DNA of 64,000 bases from Desmodesmus armatus (Eukaryota > Chlorophyta > Chlorophyceae > Sphaeropleales > Scenedesmaceae), in NCBI GenBank assembly GCA_007449985.2, contig VIIQ02000679.1, positions 449,001-513,000 of the forward strand, in the 5' to 3' direction. Numbering within the stretch: the stretch's first letter is position 1; each line of letters opens with the position of its first letter. Of this stretch, positions 21,994 through 34,818 are shown in pieces. A model generated the notes under the pieces. That model saw only the letters and a list, made by a program, of their open reading frames with translations. It was not told the DNA's origin and did no database searches. The translations under genes were made by a program, and so were the position numbers.

Positions 21994-24900
21994 ATGGAGA
22001 ATCTGACAGCCAGGATGGGTGCAGCCAGCATATCTAGCGATTCAGCACAGCCCAAGCACTCCAACCTCTACGTCAGTGGCTTAGGGCCCTCCCTGCTGTC
22101 TGAGCAGGCCCTGCTTGAGCTCTTCTCGCCGTATGGCAAGGTTGACACCTGCAGGCTGGTGCGCAACTCAAGGGACACCAAGAGCTTCGCTTTCGTGAAG
22201 TTCGACACCATCCCGGAGTCCCTGGAGGCAATTGCAGGCCTGAACAAGAAGACAGTGGGCGGTGGGGTCCTGGAAGTGAAGACAGCTGATGCAGGTATGC
22301 CAGGCTGGACCGTCCAGATTGCCTCGTGCCAGCTGCAGCCCAAGCAGTGCGGTGTTTGGCTTTCGCGAGTTTTCCTGACGTCTCCCTGTGTTCGTTTCAT
22401 GTCGTGCTGCAGATGCTGGAGACAGGAACCCAGAGCTGCTGGCCCCACCCAGTGACAACCTGTATGCTAAGGTGCGTCCGTGTGCCGCTGTTGCAGCTCG
22501 ACCAGGGTAGTAGGACGTGCAATACACTGTTGTAAGGACCAGTTGGCACCCACAGCACTTGAAAGCTTGGTGGGCTCAACAGATGCCACAGCCACCTGCC
22601 TAGGTTCTGCTGAACAAGGCAGTTGGTCAGGTGGTAACCGCCCTGAGCTCAACTACTGCCTGGCTATGCTGCCAGAGCCATGTCAGGGCCCCAGCGTGTT
22701 CATGTGCTCGTTGATTATGCTTAGGATGTCATGTTGTGCTGTTCATGCTACTCCTTTGGCTTGTCTGTATCCGTCTGTGCCACCCGCTGGCACCAACTGC
22801 CTGCTGGTGCTGCACACCCAGCAGGAGCCCCTCAGCCCCTGCTGCCCTTATCACGGTGCACACAAACCTCTGTTATGAACCCAACCTCACAAACGTGCAT
22901 CCACACAACCCCCTGTCTCCACAGAACTTGCCCAAGAACCTTTCAGAGGACGAGCTAAGGGCCCTCTTCAGCCCGTATGGTGCTGTGATCGAGTGCCGCG
23001 TGCTGCACAGCGGCACTGCCCGCACAGACAGCGGCACGGGCGCAGGTGCACTCGTGCGCATGGGGACTATGGATGAGGCAGCACAAGCCATCGCACACCT
23101 GCACAACCAGCGCCTCGCGGGGTCTGTCATGCCCCTCGTGGTGCGCTTTGCAGACACTCAGGTAATCAACTGCCGCAGGGTTTTGTCTGGGTGGTGCTGT
23201 TTGGCATGGGTGGTTGTAGACAGAGAGCGTGCAGGGGTGGTGCTGTTTGGCATGGATGGTTGTGGTAGTGACCTGCTTGTTTGTGCAGGGCCCTGCCTGT
23301 ACTGGGTGGGCTGTTGCAAGCACTGTCTGCATGCATATGTTGCTCAGAGGCAGTGTGTGCCTGTATGGCGGTAAATCATTCTCTGGTGCCACCACCACTG
23401 CCTCCCCACTGTCAAACACTCTCACGCACGCACAGAGTCTCATCATCACCACACACTCATGCTTTCAGCAGATTTTTATCCCTGGCAAGCAGTACCCAGC
23501 ACATGCACTTGGGACACCAGGGTGACTGTCGCACCCTACGCACATTGAGCGCCAGCATGCACAACCGCGCCTGCCATGCCTGCTGTTCACGCATTGCTTG
23601 TGCACTGTGCACGCTACGCAACCGTCAATCCAAAGCTCACAATCCCCTCCAGCACACATGGACTCTCCGCATGATATGCTTGCTGCTGCCCACCACCCAC
23701 CTGACTGTGTCCTGCAGGAGCAGAAGGCAAAGAAACTAGCCCGCCAGGCTAAGCGCGAGCCAACCGTTGGCGCCCGCTACGTGCCGAGCCAGACCTACTC
23801 CTCTTCATACGGGCACATGGGCACCCCCCTGCACGAAGTCAGCAGCTATGCCAGCTCTACACACATGGGCAGCCCTGGCTACTACAGCCCGTGCACCCAG
23901 GTTCAGGTGAGGGTTACAGTATACTACAGTACAGTACAGTAATCGGGGTACAGAGTCCTAACCTTGGCAATAGCCAGCGAGCCAAGGGCTCATGAGGGTC
24001 ACAAGGGGATACACGGAGTGTCAGGAACCATGCTTGGATTCAGCGGGAGTGTGTGTGGCTGCACCTGCAGTGTGGCTGCACCTGCAGTGCGCTGCAGGCG
24101 CAATGTCACCACCACCAAGAAGGGTGTGTCAGGACACACATCCTTCATTATGACGGTGGTGGTTCAACCCACCTTGCAGGAACTGCAGCTCCTGTTTGGA
24201 CAGCTTGTCATGTGCACGCATGCTTCGTGGCCTCCCCTGTCTTAGCATGAATGCATGCCTGCATACATGCTAAGACAGGGGAGGCCAACGTGTGAAGCAT
24301 GGCTGCTGCATGCGTGCAGCAGGCACGCACAGCACATTGTCCTGCACGTCCAACTGACACCATCAGGGCGGGTCCCCAGCTTCACTGTGCATGCAGTTGC
24401 CAGTACGCGAAGCAAACTGTGTGTCTTTGACTACCAATATTGCTGCTGTTGCTGTTGCTTACAACCCCTGTATGGTTGCTGCTGCTGTGGTTCCTGCAGG
24501 CTCAGCACACGGCATGATGTACAGCCCAGCAACCTGCAGCGTGTACATCAAGCACCTCCCAGAGCAGGTGGGTGGTTTTGTGTGATTGCTGATCACTCTG
24601 TCATATAGACCTGCAGGAACCGGGATGTTCTGCTGGAAGTGATCCTGTGCTGGGTCCCAACAGCTGACTCGCATTGCCAGTTATCTGCGTAGCTGTGTGC
24701 AGTCCACGCCACCCATGCACACGCTGCTATGCCATAGCAAGCCCAGCATGGGTCGCACTGACTGGATTTGTACAGACTGCATGATGGGATCTTGCTCAAT
24801 GGGGTTGATGCCATAGCTGTGCGTCAATGGCTATATTGTTGTGAGTAGTAACTGGTGTGTTGTCCTCCTGCTGCTGCTGCTGTTGCTTGGCGCTGCGCTG

Positions 24901-25205
24901 CCGGTTGCACCCTGCAGACTGACCGCCTGTGGCTGTACGAGAAGTTTGCGCCGTTTGGCGGTGTGATGAGCGTGCGCGTGCTGACCACAGAGACTGGCAT
25001 CTGCCGCGGTGTGGGCTTCATTAACTACGCGGACCCCGACTCTGCTGCGCGCGCTGTGGCGGCCATGAATGGCATGCCTGTGGGAGGAGACCGCCGGCTG
25101 TATGTGGCGATGCAGACACACCGTCAGCAGCAGCAGCAGCAGCAGCTCTCTCCACACCAGCACTCCCCACACCAGCACCATCAGCACCACCAGCACATGT
25201 TCTGA
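21994..25205 (+). CDS. RNA-binding protein with three RRM domains (ELAV/CELF-like layout)
   Basis: Exons: 21994-22294, 22413-22471, 22925-23161, 23718-23906, 24397-24567 (start uncertain) and 24918-25205, about 414 residues. RRM1 (about 23-97) has NLYVSGLG and SFAFVKF as its RNP2 and RNP1 motifs. RRM2 (about 117-199) has NLYAKNLP but a weak RNP1 (GAGALVRM). RRM3 (about 309-390) has CSVYIKHLP and CRGVGFINY. A Tyr/Ser-rich linker lies between RRM2 and RRM3, and the tail is Gln/His-rich. Two close RRMs, a linker and a distant third RRM are typical of ELAV/CELF/Bruno-type regulators of mRNA splicing, stability or translation. The join into exon 5 is unsure. The obvious acceptor at 24500 is out of frame with exon 4, while an acceptor at 24396 keeps frame. 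Confidence 0.85.
24220..24300 (+). repeat. Long perfect inverted repeat (hairpin) in an intron of the RRM gene
   Basis: The left arm 24229-24249 and right arm 24266-24286 are exact 21-base reverse complements (core GGCCTCCCCTGTCTTAGCATG) with a 16-base loop. An outer 7-bp pair (24220-24226 with 24294-24300) extends it after an internal bulge. It lies between exons 4 and 5. Confidence 0.92.
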
Positions 25206-28200
25206 GGGAGTGCTGCTTCCATCCACGCCAGGGCGTCTTGCATGTTGCAACGGGCGGGGTAGGGTTTTGTTTGCTTGATGTTGTCTTGCTGTGTTGGGCC
25301 GGGTATGTGCAGGGCTGAAGATGTCAGAAGGGGGGTCTTTTCTGTTTGGCTGGGGTGCATGTCTGGCGCATGTGGGTCCTGGGCTATACTGTGAAGCCTT
25401 GGCTTTCCCGGGGTTGGGTCCCTTGCTGGGGAAGGGGGTGTGAGAGTGTGCAGTTGTAAGCGGCACACATGTGGATGTCAGCTGGTTTCTGTGGGCTTTG
25501 TGGCACTCACTGACTCTCGATCACTCAATGGCTGCTCCGGCACATGTTCCGTGTTGTCATGTGCTTTTTTGTTGCTTTGACGCATGGCACTTGCCGTGGG
25601 CGTTGGAGGGTTTGTGTGGAGAGACACGACACTGCATATCATGACTTGTTGCACCCAGCCATCGCAGGGTGCGTGAAACACCCACGTGTTGGTAGGCGGT
25701 AGCTGGCGCATGCGCGGCTCAGTGCTCGCTCTGTGCTGCACTGCCCTGCACAGCGCCACTCTTGCATGCCGGCCTGTGCAAGGGTATTTGGACAGCACTC
25801 GAAGCAGTCCTGTGTCATGCTGGTGCACCTAGCGCAGTTGCGCCGGCGCCCTGGGTTTGTTGTGTGACTTGTTGTGACAGGAACTGGCTGCAGGAGGCAC
25901 ACACTTGTTGAGGAGGGTGTTGACCGGGGTCAGCACAGTGGCTGCATGATATGGTTACATGCCTGGGAGACATCGCACACCACCAGCCATCGTCTCTTGA
26001 CAGACTCTGCATGCTGTGGTGTCCTGGGATCGGCTTTGCACATGCCATCCCCTGCTGCTGCATGCTGCACACCTGCAGGATGTGACTGCGCACTACACTC
26101 CTGTGCGGTACAGCACTCACTGCAGGAGGTGTACTCTGCGGTACAGTTGTGCTGGGGCGATGTCCTGCTGTTCATGCACCCTTTGTTGTGTGACTCATCA
26201 TTTTGCGCATACATACCACCTTTGCATGCTTGCATGTTGCTGGCGCTGTGCATGCTGTGCAGCTGGTGTCTGGTGTGTCTGTTGGTGTGTGATGTTTTTG
26301 AACGCCATGGGCTGGATGTCGCCCTGAGGAGGCTGTGTGTTGTTCTGCATGACCCTTGTGACCCCTACTGCTGCACGAAAGTTCACATGTGCATGCGGTA
26401 TGTGACTTTGACCTGACAGCAGGTGGTGCTGGCAGGTTGGGACCTGCTCCTTGCTTTTGTTGTGTCCTGCATTTGTACTTCAGCCATGCATATGGTGCTG
26501 TAGTGACCCTAAGATGTACGATGTGTGCTGGGGCATCGTCTGCGCAAGTGCACAAGCGCGCAGCATGTCAATTTGGCACAGCGTGCGACTGCAGGCTGCA
26601 TCACAGCTGCGCTGAGCTGACCTTTTGACATGTGTGCAACTTTGCGCTTTGTCAACGGTGCATGCAGACATGCTGAACGTGCTGGGCAGTGGCATGTGTG
26701 GTGTATGGCCCTGGCATGCACTGGGCATGTGCTGCAGACCAGGGCACTCTTGGCATCGCTGCACGCGCAAGTGGTCCTGGCAGTGCATCTTGCTTCAGCC
26801 GGCAGCTGTGCTGGACATGCGTTGGAGTTGCATGTTGGTCATGTGTACTGCACGATGCACACATCTGTTTGACTGGGCTGATAGGTTTGCTGCAATCGGA
26901 TTGGCTTGTGCAGCAGGGGACTGCCTGCTGCTGTGCAGCCTCGGTGTTCTACTGGTCGCATGCTGTGTTGTCACAGCTGCTCGTCAATTGCTGCCATGGC
27001 AGGGGTTTTGCACTCCAGGGTTTGGGCGGCTTTGCATGCATGCATGCATGCTGTCTGATGTCACTGGGCGCAGCCCCTGGGTCAGTCCTTGCAATCGCCC
27101 CATCAGCCCAAGGCTTGACCCTTTTGGTGCATTGTTTGCTTGCTTCACGAGGGAACACTTGTTACCAGAGCGTGCTGACTGTGCTACACCAACCACGTCT
27201 GTCCGGGTTTGGATCAGCTTTTTGTCAGAAGGAAATGGGGCACCTCCAACCCAAGGCCTGGCTGGTGTGCAGTTGTACGCCTGAATCTGCGCTGCACATG
27301 CACGCAGGCTGTCTGTAGTGCATGTGCCATGTGTCATGTTGTGTCCTGCTGAACATTTGGGGGCGATTCGGTCACTTCAGCTGCAACTGTGGTGTTGGGG
27401 GCAGCTTTTGGGGGCATGGTGGCTGCGGCAGTTGCACCAGTGATGTGTTTACCCAATACAGTGGTGGTTTCAAGGGAAAAGTAACTCAGCCCTTGCGTTG
27501 TGTGCTATGTGTGTCGCTGTGTTTGAGGCAAGGCGTGCGGTCAGCTGTCTGTTGTCAGCAACAGCTGTAGACGGCATACGTGGCGGGTGGCATTGAGTGG
27601 GCAAGCAAGTGGATTGGACTGCACAGGTGGCAGGCAAGCACAAAAGCCGCGGCTGACAACTGGTGCTTCTGTGCGCACACAGGCACCACTACACGGTGTG
27701 TAGACAATGTGTGCAGTGCTTCCGGTGTTTGTTTGCAGAGCCGCCACGTGCTGCTGTGTTCACAAGCACCCCCTGGCGCCCTCTTTTATGCTGTTGTCCG
27801 TCTTGACTGAAGTATGTGGAGTCTGACATGGACGACTTTGGTTGGAATTGCTGTCTGACGTGCACTTTTGGTTTTGAACGCTGTCGGGTTGTGTGCCTGC
27901 CGCACAGTGCAGGTGTTTACTGCATGCAGCGCGCATGACCACAGGTGCAGCCATGTGCCTTGGGTCTGCCCCTTGCGTTCTTGACAGTGACCCTGACCTT
28001 TATTGCACCTGGAGGCGACGTCTGTGCATGCTCATGCATGCACGGCATGACGGCTGGTTACATCAGCACTGTATTAGTCACGGCTCATGGTTATCCTGCT
28101 TTTGAATGTATCACCTTTTCCGCCCCGCTGCCCAGCACACGTCTTGAGGGACCCCAGCAGAGTTGCTAGACCCATTTGGGCTTACATGCCGATGACTTTT

Positions 28201-30453
28201 GCGACAGGGCTTGTTCACAGGGCATAGCTGCCCAGTAACGCAAGCCCGCTACTCGCCAGCGTTGTCTGTGGTGGGTTTTACTGGCATGGCGTTGACTGGT
28301 ACTAGCCCTATATTGCACTGCACTGCAGCAGGTGGATGTCGCATGCTTGCTTGACAGTAGGTTTGGGTGGATTTGGCAACGGATGGGCGCTGCGCATGCC
28401 CTCTGATGCAAGCACCAGGGCTGCACATGCGTTTGTCGCACGCGCCTGGCCATGTCCTGGACGCCTTGCTTGCTGTCTGCTGGGAAAGAGGGCCGCCTGT
28501 GCGCTCAGACAGCAGCCAAGTGTTCTGCTGCCCCTTGGCAATGTCCTTACTTACCTTACTGTGTGTGTCTATACCGTTTCCACGATTGGGGGTCACAGTT
28601 TGCAGCCTGCCTGCAAAACGGCACAGCACCTAACCTGCTGCGGCAAGCCCGAGCAGGCCCTTGTCTGGGTCTCTTCCTTGCACGCCTGGTTGTCATACCT
28701 GCCTGGTGTCTGTACCTGTATAACAGGACTTGACAGCCCAGCTGCGTTCCTGGGACATGGAGATGCAGCCGGTGTGTGGATGACAGCGGAGAGGTAGCTG
28801 AGCTGACTTGCTGTGTGCAGTGTTGCTGGAGGGGTGCTGAGTGCAGCCCCATCGCCACCTGTGGATGGTTAGGCACATCTACGTATGTTATTTATGATAT
28901 GTGGCCCTTGCCCGCACGCATAATTATGTGGTCCTTGTAAGGGCCTGGTGTGGGCCCATGGCGCGGCTCACACCAGACTGACCAGCTGTCAATTCCAGCT
29001 TGTTTTGTTACTTTAATATGGTCGTGACTTACCTACGTACATTCCATATGTACCCACCTGTAAAAGGTGGCACAGAGCTACATACGTATGTATGCACATG
29101 CACATCAGCTTGTGCTCCTGCTGGTCTGCCCCCATCCTATGCACGGATCGTGCCGCCCCCGCCACTGCTGCATGTCTGATGGTGCGTGTTGTTCCTCTTG
29201 ATCTCAGGTGCCGCTTTTCAACAGTGCTGCTACTATGATGCATGGGAGTGTGTTGTCGGTGCACAGCAGACGGTCAGCTCTGCCTGTATCCACCCACACC
29301 TACACGCCCCGTTTTAGTGTGCCCCAGCTAGCATAGAGGTGCCTTGGTGGGTGTTGGCGACAGCTCCAGCAGGCATTTGTGCATATGATTATGCATTCGT
29401 AGGCAAGATAGCTCAAGCTGGCCTAGAAGATGGGCACTGCACGGTGCCGTTGCTAGTTGGTTGAACGGTCTGTGCCAGGTAGAACTACCCCCCAGCACGT
29501 GCCGGTTTACCAACACAGGGTGCTGAGCATGGTCTGCTGGCACTGTGTAGCAGGCAGAGGCTAAATGTGTGTGTGGTTGTTGTTGAACGGCCGCCATTGA
29601 TTGGCAGGGTGTGAGCTCACTTCTTGTTTGAGTTGTGCAGCGCTTGCGGCCCTGAGAAAGGGTGCATGTGGCATGATTGTCTGCACATACACGGCCGAAC
29701 AAGGTAACCAGCAACAGACAGGGGGTATGCTCATCCGTTCAATGGGGTTTCTGCAGTCGTCAAGGGCCTGCTCTTTCCACCTGAACCCCATGCAGCAAGC
29801 ACATGCCACACAATCAAGAGTTGCACTACCAAGTACATGAATATGCAAGCTGCCAGGGGCCCCTGTGAGAATCGCAAGTTTCAACACCCCAAACGTGCAT
29901 ATGAGCCTGCTGCACATGCTGGCTTATGGCAACCACCAGCTCAAAGACCCTGCCATACAATCCTGCGCTTGCGCTGGCAAGGCACGGACGGAATCGTAAA
30001 CATAAAAGTCCATCCTGTAACAGGCACTCTTGCAGCCCGGTGTGACTGTGACCGTTCACTTTGAAGCACTTTGCTGTGCTGATGAAGCAATGGTGCGAAG
30101 CTCTCAGGCTGGGGATCAGAGGATGCAACCCCTGTATACACCGGTCCTGCCTACAAATTCACAGCTTTGCGACGACACACAGGTGATCAGGTCACGAAGT
30201 GCAGCGGCTGGCAATGGCCGATCCCTATCCCATGTTGGGATGCACAGAGGAGTTGAGGAAAGAAGGGTCAGTGCTGCCGACCGGCCTGCTTGCCGGCTGG
30301 ATTCATCAAGTCAATGCCGCGGTGGTCGCTGTACACAGCAATGCTGGTCAACTCAGCAACCGTGGCCGCCACTGTGACACAGCGCTGGCTGTCAAACACC
30401 AGGGAACTGCACTGTCTGCAGTGCAGGCCCAATCTGTGGAGCGCCTAAGGCCA
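25206..30453. other. About 5.2 kb without a recognisable gene
   Basis: The region lies between the converging RRM gene and GATA gene. The plus strand is rich in TG, TGTG and TGCATG. Many open frames of 60-220 codons exist on both strands, but they are Cys/His/Trp-rich, overlap each other and show no domain or splice-supported structure. Part of it is probably 3' UTR. A short (TGCA)n run lies at 27034-27051. I saw no tRNA, rRNA or transposon protein. Confidence 0.55.
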
Positions 30454-33400
30454 TTACAGTGCGGCGCCCGTGGTAGCGATGGAAGGGCGGGCGGCTGCGC
30501 CGGCCACATTGTTTGCCGCTGACGATGTGCGCAGCAGCACTACCTGTAGGTCCTGGCTGCTGATGCAGCTGCTGGAACGGCCGTAGTCCCGCAGGGTTGC
30601 TGCTGGAAGCCCCTGCAGCTCTGCCTCAGCCTGCTTAGTACTCCTGTGGGCAGCAACACAAGAGCAGCAACAAGTGAATTCAAGCAATCGTCACTCCTCT
30701 GGAGCTATTGTTCCCCATTCAAATATGCTTGGCAGCCCAACACAGCCACCACACACGCCACATCAGCTGCAACTCAACCCTGCAGACGGGCTGCGCAGTC
30801 AGTTCCATGTCACAGCACCCCTTGTACAGTCAGGATTGCCAAAAACTTTTGCAACGCAGCAGCGCAATGCTTTACGCCAAGAGAGGCATCCGATGTGTGA
30901 CACCCACCTGCTGTATGTATCAGGCCTGTAGTCCATTGGATTACACACCATGTCCTGCTGTGGCAGCCTCTGCGCACTCGAAGTGCTTGGAGCACTGTCC
31001 TGCTGGTGCTGCTGCTGCTGCTGCCCCAGGCCTGCATCCACACCCCTTGTCGCTTCTGGGAAAGGGACTGCAGCGGGTGCTGCTGCCGTGGAAGTGCCAC
31101 GCAGGCCCTGCTGCAGCAGCAGCCACTGCTGATGGTGCACAGACTGCATCTCTGCCAGAGGCATCTTCACCAGAGCCTGAGGTTCCTGCTGCTCAGCTGG
31201 CAACATTGGCTGTGGCGCATCTGGCTTGGACAGCCTGCCCTTCAGCTGCTTGCCACTGGTCTGCCTCCTGGCAGGGGCCTTGCCAGACAAGGGCCTGTCC
31301 ACGCCGTTGGTGTTTTTGTAAATCCCGCAAGGGTTGCACAGCAGGCGGCTGTGGTCCTCCTTGTCACGCCTCCAGGCGGGTGTCTGCTGACTGCTGCAGT
31401 TTGCGCAGCACTTGTGCTGCCCCCCACGCATGTGTCTGCTTGGGGAGACCGCATGTGCACTGGCGTTTGGGTACTTTGTGCTGGCAGGCAGGACATGGGC
31501 GGCCTGCAGGACAACAGCAGCGCGCGTGCTGTTCAGAGAGGACTTGAAGCTTTGAAACCTGCTGTTCAGATGGTGTAGAAGGTGCCAAGCAAAGTGCCAG
31601 TCTTCCTCCAGCAGCAGCACTGTCAATCAACAACATGTCACACTGATTGGAAGTTCCAGTCGGCTGGGCCTATTGGGATGAGGGACAACACTGTGCTTGG
31701 GGCAGACAGGTGTGCATTTCCTACTCATGCTTGAAGGGACAGCTAAGAATACCAGCACTGCTGCTGTAGCAGCACAACGGCTCACCTGATACTCAGCCCC
31801 AAAGCGGCTCAACGCGCCTCTGCCACCAGCCAGCTGGTGACCTTGCGGGCGGGTGCCTGAACCACTCCCTGACAGGTCCCAGATGCGGATGCTGTTGTCG
31901 TCACTGTCCTGCAGCTGCTGCAACAGATCTGCCTCCCAGCCACCCTCTCCCGAAGCACTGTCGCCGCTGCCAGCATTGCATCCAACCTCCCAGCTGCCAA
32001 GTTCACTGCCGCTGCTTCCCCGGGAACCGTACCACTGCAGCAGGTCGCCAGATGCTGCGTCAGCCAAGCTGGAGCCAACTCCCTGTACCCCGTACGGCAG
32101 CTGCTGGCATGAGCTGCCCTGCACCACAACCTGAGTAGCTGCTGCTGGAGCGGAGTCCTCCTGCAGGTTCGACTGACCCATGACGCTCGTCCACACGCCA
32201 GCAATGCGCTGAGCCTCCGAAAACACGGCTGCTGTGTCTGCCTGACTTGTGCTGGCCTCCGCCCTGTCTGTTGCTGCTGCCGCTGAGTCGTCCTCTGCTG
32301 CTGCAGCACTGCTGCCTGCTGTGCTGATGCCTGCGCGGAGTCCAGTAAACAGTGTTGCTGGCAGAGCATACTGCTCGGCACTCAGCATGACCTGGTGCTG
32401 GGGCTGCTGCTCTCCGTACTGCTGGATATTGCTGCTGTAGCGAAGCATGCTGTGGTCAGTCGATGACTGCACTGCCACCTTGGCATGCTTCAGAGCCACC
32501 AGAGCCTCCACTGCTTTTTCGAATGTTGGACCGCTAGACTGGCGCCTGCAACAAGCATCCATAACAGAGGCAGCATTGGTCTCAGCAATCATGGGTCACT
32601 ACCATATTGTCATGATGACATGCTGGTTTGCCGTTTGTCCACTTGCATCAGAATCACTGCTGATGCATGGCCTACCTGCCCATTTCCCCACTGCTATCAT
32701 CGCCGTCAGAGCCGTCACAACTGTATGGGGCTGTCTCAAAACCAAAGTGTTTGCTTGATGTGAAGCTGTCATGCATGATGAAGTCCTCCGATGCCAAGCG
32801 CATGGAAGCCTGCAAGCACAGCACAGCATGGACTGCCAGTCAGCCTGGGATACAAAGCTCATGACAATGAAGCCCCATATTTGGCTGCTTGGGCCCCGGG
32901 TCATCAACCCAAAAGACACATTTGCGGCAAGCAGTCAGCAGCTGTGGCTGCTGCACAATGGAAAGTTCAAAAGCGCTACACACACTGCATGTCGTGCGCC
33001 TGTTGTATAACAGCCGCCAGTGCGGCACTACATTCTTTGACTGACACCTTGGACAGGCTGTACAGGACGTACCTTGCGCTGGCGCTTGGAGGCCCGCGGC
33101 TGCTCAGCACTGTCAGAGTCATCTGACGTGATACAGGCCCTCATGGTGGGCTTGCAGGCTGCCACTGCTGCATGTGTGTTGAAGGTGGGCGCGCTGCAGA
33201 ATGCCATGCCTGCACAGGCAGCACGTGGAAGCAGACTGAAAGGTTCATGCAGCCTCTACCTTGAAGTTAGCAGCACACGACGGTGAGCATGATGCCTTCA
33301 TGTCATGCATGTGGTCAGATTGCACGCAGCACCAACACACCGTGTGTGTGTGACTGAGTCAAAATGTGCTGACGACAGCTGGGCGACAGCAAACCAGCCC

Positions 33401-34818
33401 TATCAACAGCAGCTCTGCTGTATTCAATACGGCATGCGCTGCACATACCTTGCAAGCTGCCTGCAGACCCAATGCTGCCTGATGGCTTTGCTGCTGCCGC
33501 TGCCTCCCGCTCAGCATTCCTTGCCTTGCAGGCCGCCACGAGGTGCTCAGGCCTGTGCATGCTGTGCTTGGCAAAGTATGTTCCGCATGCATTACAGCTC
33601 TTGAGTCCTGCGTTGGCCACGCGCCAGACGCTCGTGCTGGTGGTGCCGCAGTTGCAGCACATCTGCAGGACGGACAAGCAGACCCAGCACAGGCGTGAGT
33701 CGAGATTTCAACATGCATGTGCCTTGCTGGGGGCATGCCATGCTTGCGCTGTCTTATGGTGCGCATCCCTAAGAGTGAGGACAGAACTATCCGCCAACGC
33801 TGTTGGCAGTAAGTTCTGGCATCAATGCCACCAGGCACCTCAACGCACCAGTGCACCTCTGCTGGTGAAGTGTCCTGCAGTGTGCACGCAGGGGTCCATG
33901 GCGTCTGCATGCGCTGCGTCGTCCGTGCTGGATGGAGACAGCAGTTTCTCCTGCAGAATGGATGACACAGACATGTAGTGCATGGGGTCAGAAGCAGCAC
34001 GTGCGCTTTTCCCTTACTGTGTGGACGGTGCATTTCCCACTGCTGTACATGTTGAGTTGGAACGCGGCACATGTTGAGTTGGAACGCTGCTTGATGTGAT
34101 CAGGACGAATATCACCATGGGCCCAGCACATCCAGTCACTCACCCTGCTGATGTAAGCAGGCAGGGCATGCAGGATGGCATGGCTGAGCGTCCTGCTGCT
34201 CGTCCACTGCACCAGCACATGCACCAATGACAGCAGGGACATCTTGCAGCTGTCATACGCTTTGAAGGCCTTGTTGATGGAGTCAAGGGCAGTAGCATCC
34301 AGTCCTGCAGCACGAGGGCAGCACACAAGGTTCAGTTGGCACAGTGAATGGCTAAGCTGAGGAGCAGATGAGGCAGCAGGTGCTGATCTGATTTGCACAC
34401 ATGCACATCCAACATTAGTGCAGCAGCATCACGGAGTTCTTCAAACTCACCTGAGATCAGATGCTGCATCAGCCTTGTCCTTGCATGCCCGCTGACAGCA
34501 GCACCAGGTTGCCATCCGCTGCTGAACTGCTCCTTGATATGCAGCCAGGCACTGCTGCCCCTATGCCTGGTGATGTAGGCATCTGTGACACTCTCTTCCT
34601 GCGAGATGAAACGGAGCTGTGAGGTCACAAGCACGACCCAATGCTGCTCATCAGTCCTTGTCCAGCTGCAGCACTGATGCATTGCTTACATCCCTGCCGA
34701 AGAACAGCGCCTGATGGATTGAAGTAACATCCTCCCCGAAGAGTAAATGACCGACAAAGAGGATCAACTGGTCGTCCCCGGCCTCGTTGCCCCGTGGTGA
34801 GGGTGTATCGCAAGACAT
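30454..34818 (-). CDS. Transcription factor with two GATA-type zinc fingers
   Basis: Ten exons: 34818-34690, 34598-34451, 34304-34144, 33950-33849, 33662-33449, 33167-33073, 32809-32676, 32545-31786, 31503-30908 and 30643-30454. All phases agree, giving 842 residues. The N-terminal 150 residues are helical and unrecognised. Finger 1 (about 182-206) is C-x2-C-x17-C-x2-C with NCGTTSTSVWR and KSCNACGTYF. A basic, NLS-like SKRQRK lies near 278-283. Finger 2 (about 614-640) is C-x2-C-x19-C-x2-C with NCSSQQTPAWRR and LLCNPCGIYK, followed by a basic stretch. The middle is Ser/Gln/Gly-rich. GATA factors bind GATA-core sites and in plants and algae act in nitrogen, light and chloroplast programmes; no specific role can be read here. 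The WR and CNxCG signatures make the call firm. Confidence 0.85.

Noticed and set aside
25874..27318. Several plus-strand frames of 180-220 codons
   Set aside because: Composition is Cys/His/Trp-heavy, frames overlap, and no domain or intron-exon consistency is seen. They look like translated TG-rich non-coding DNA.
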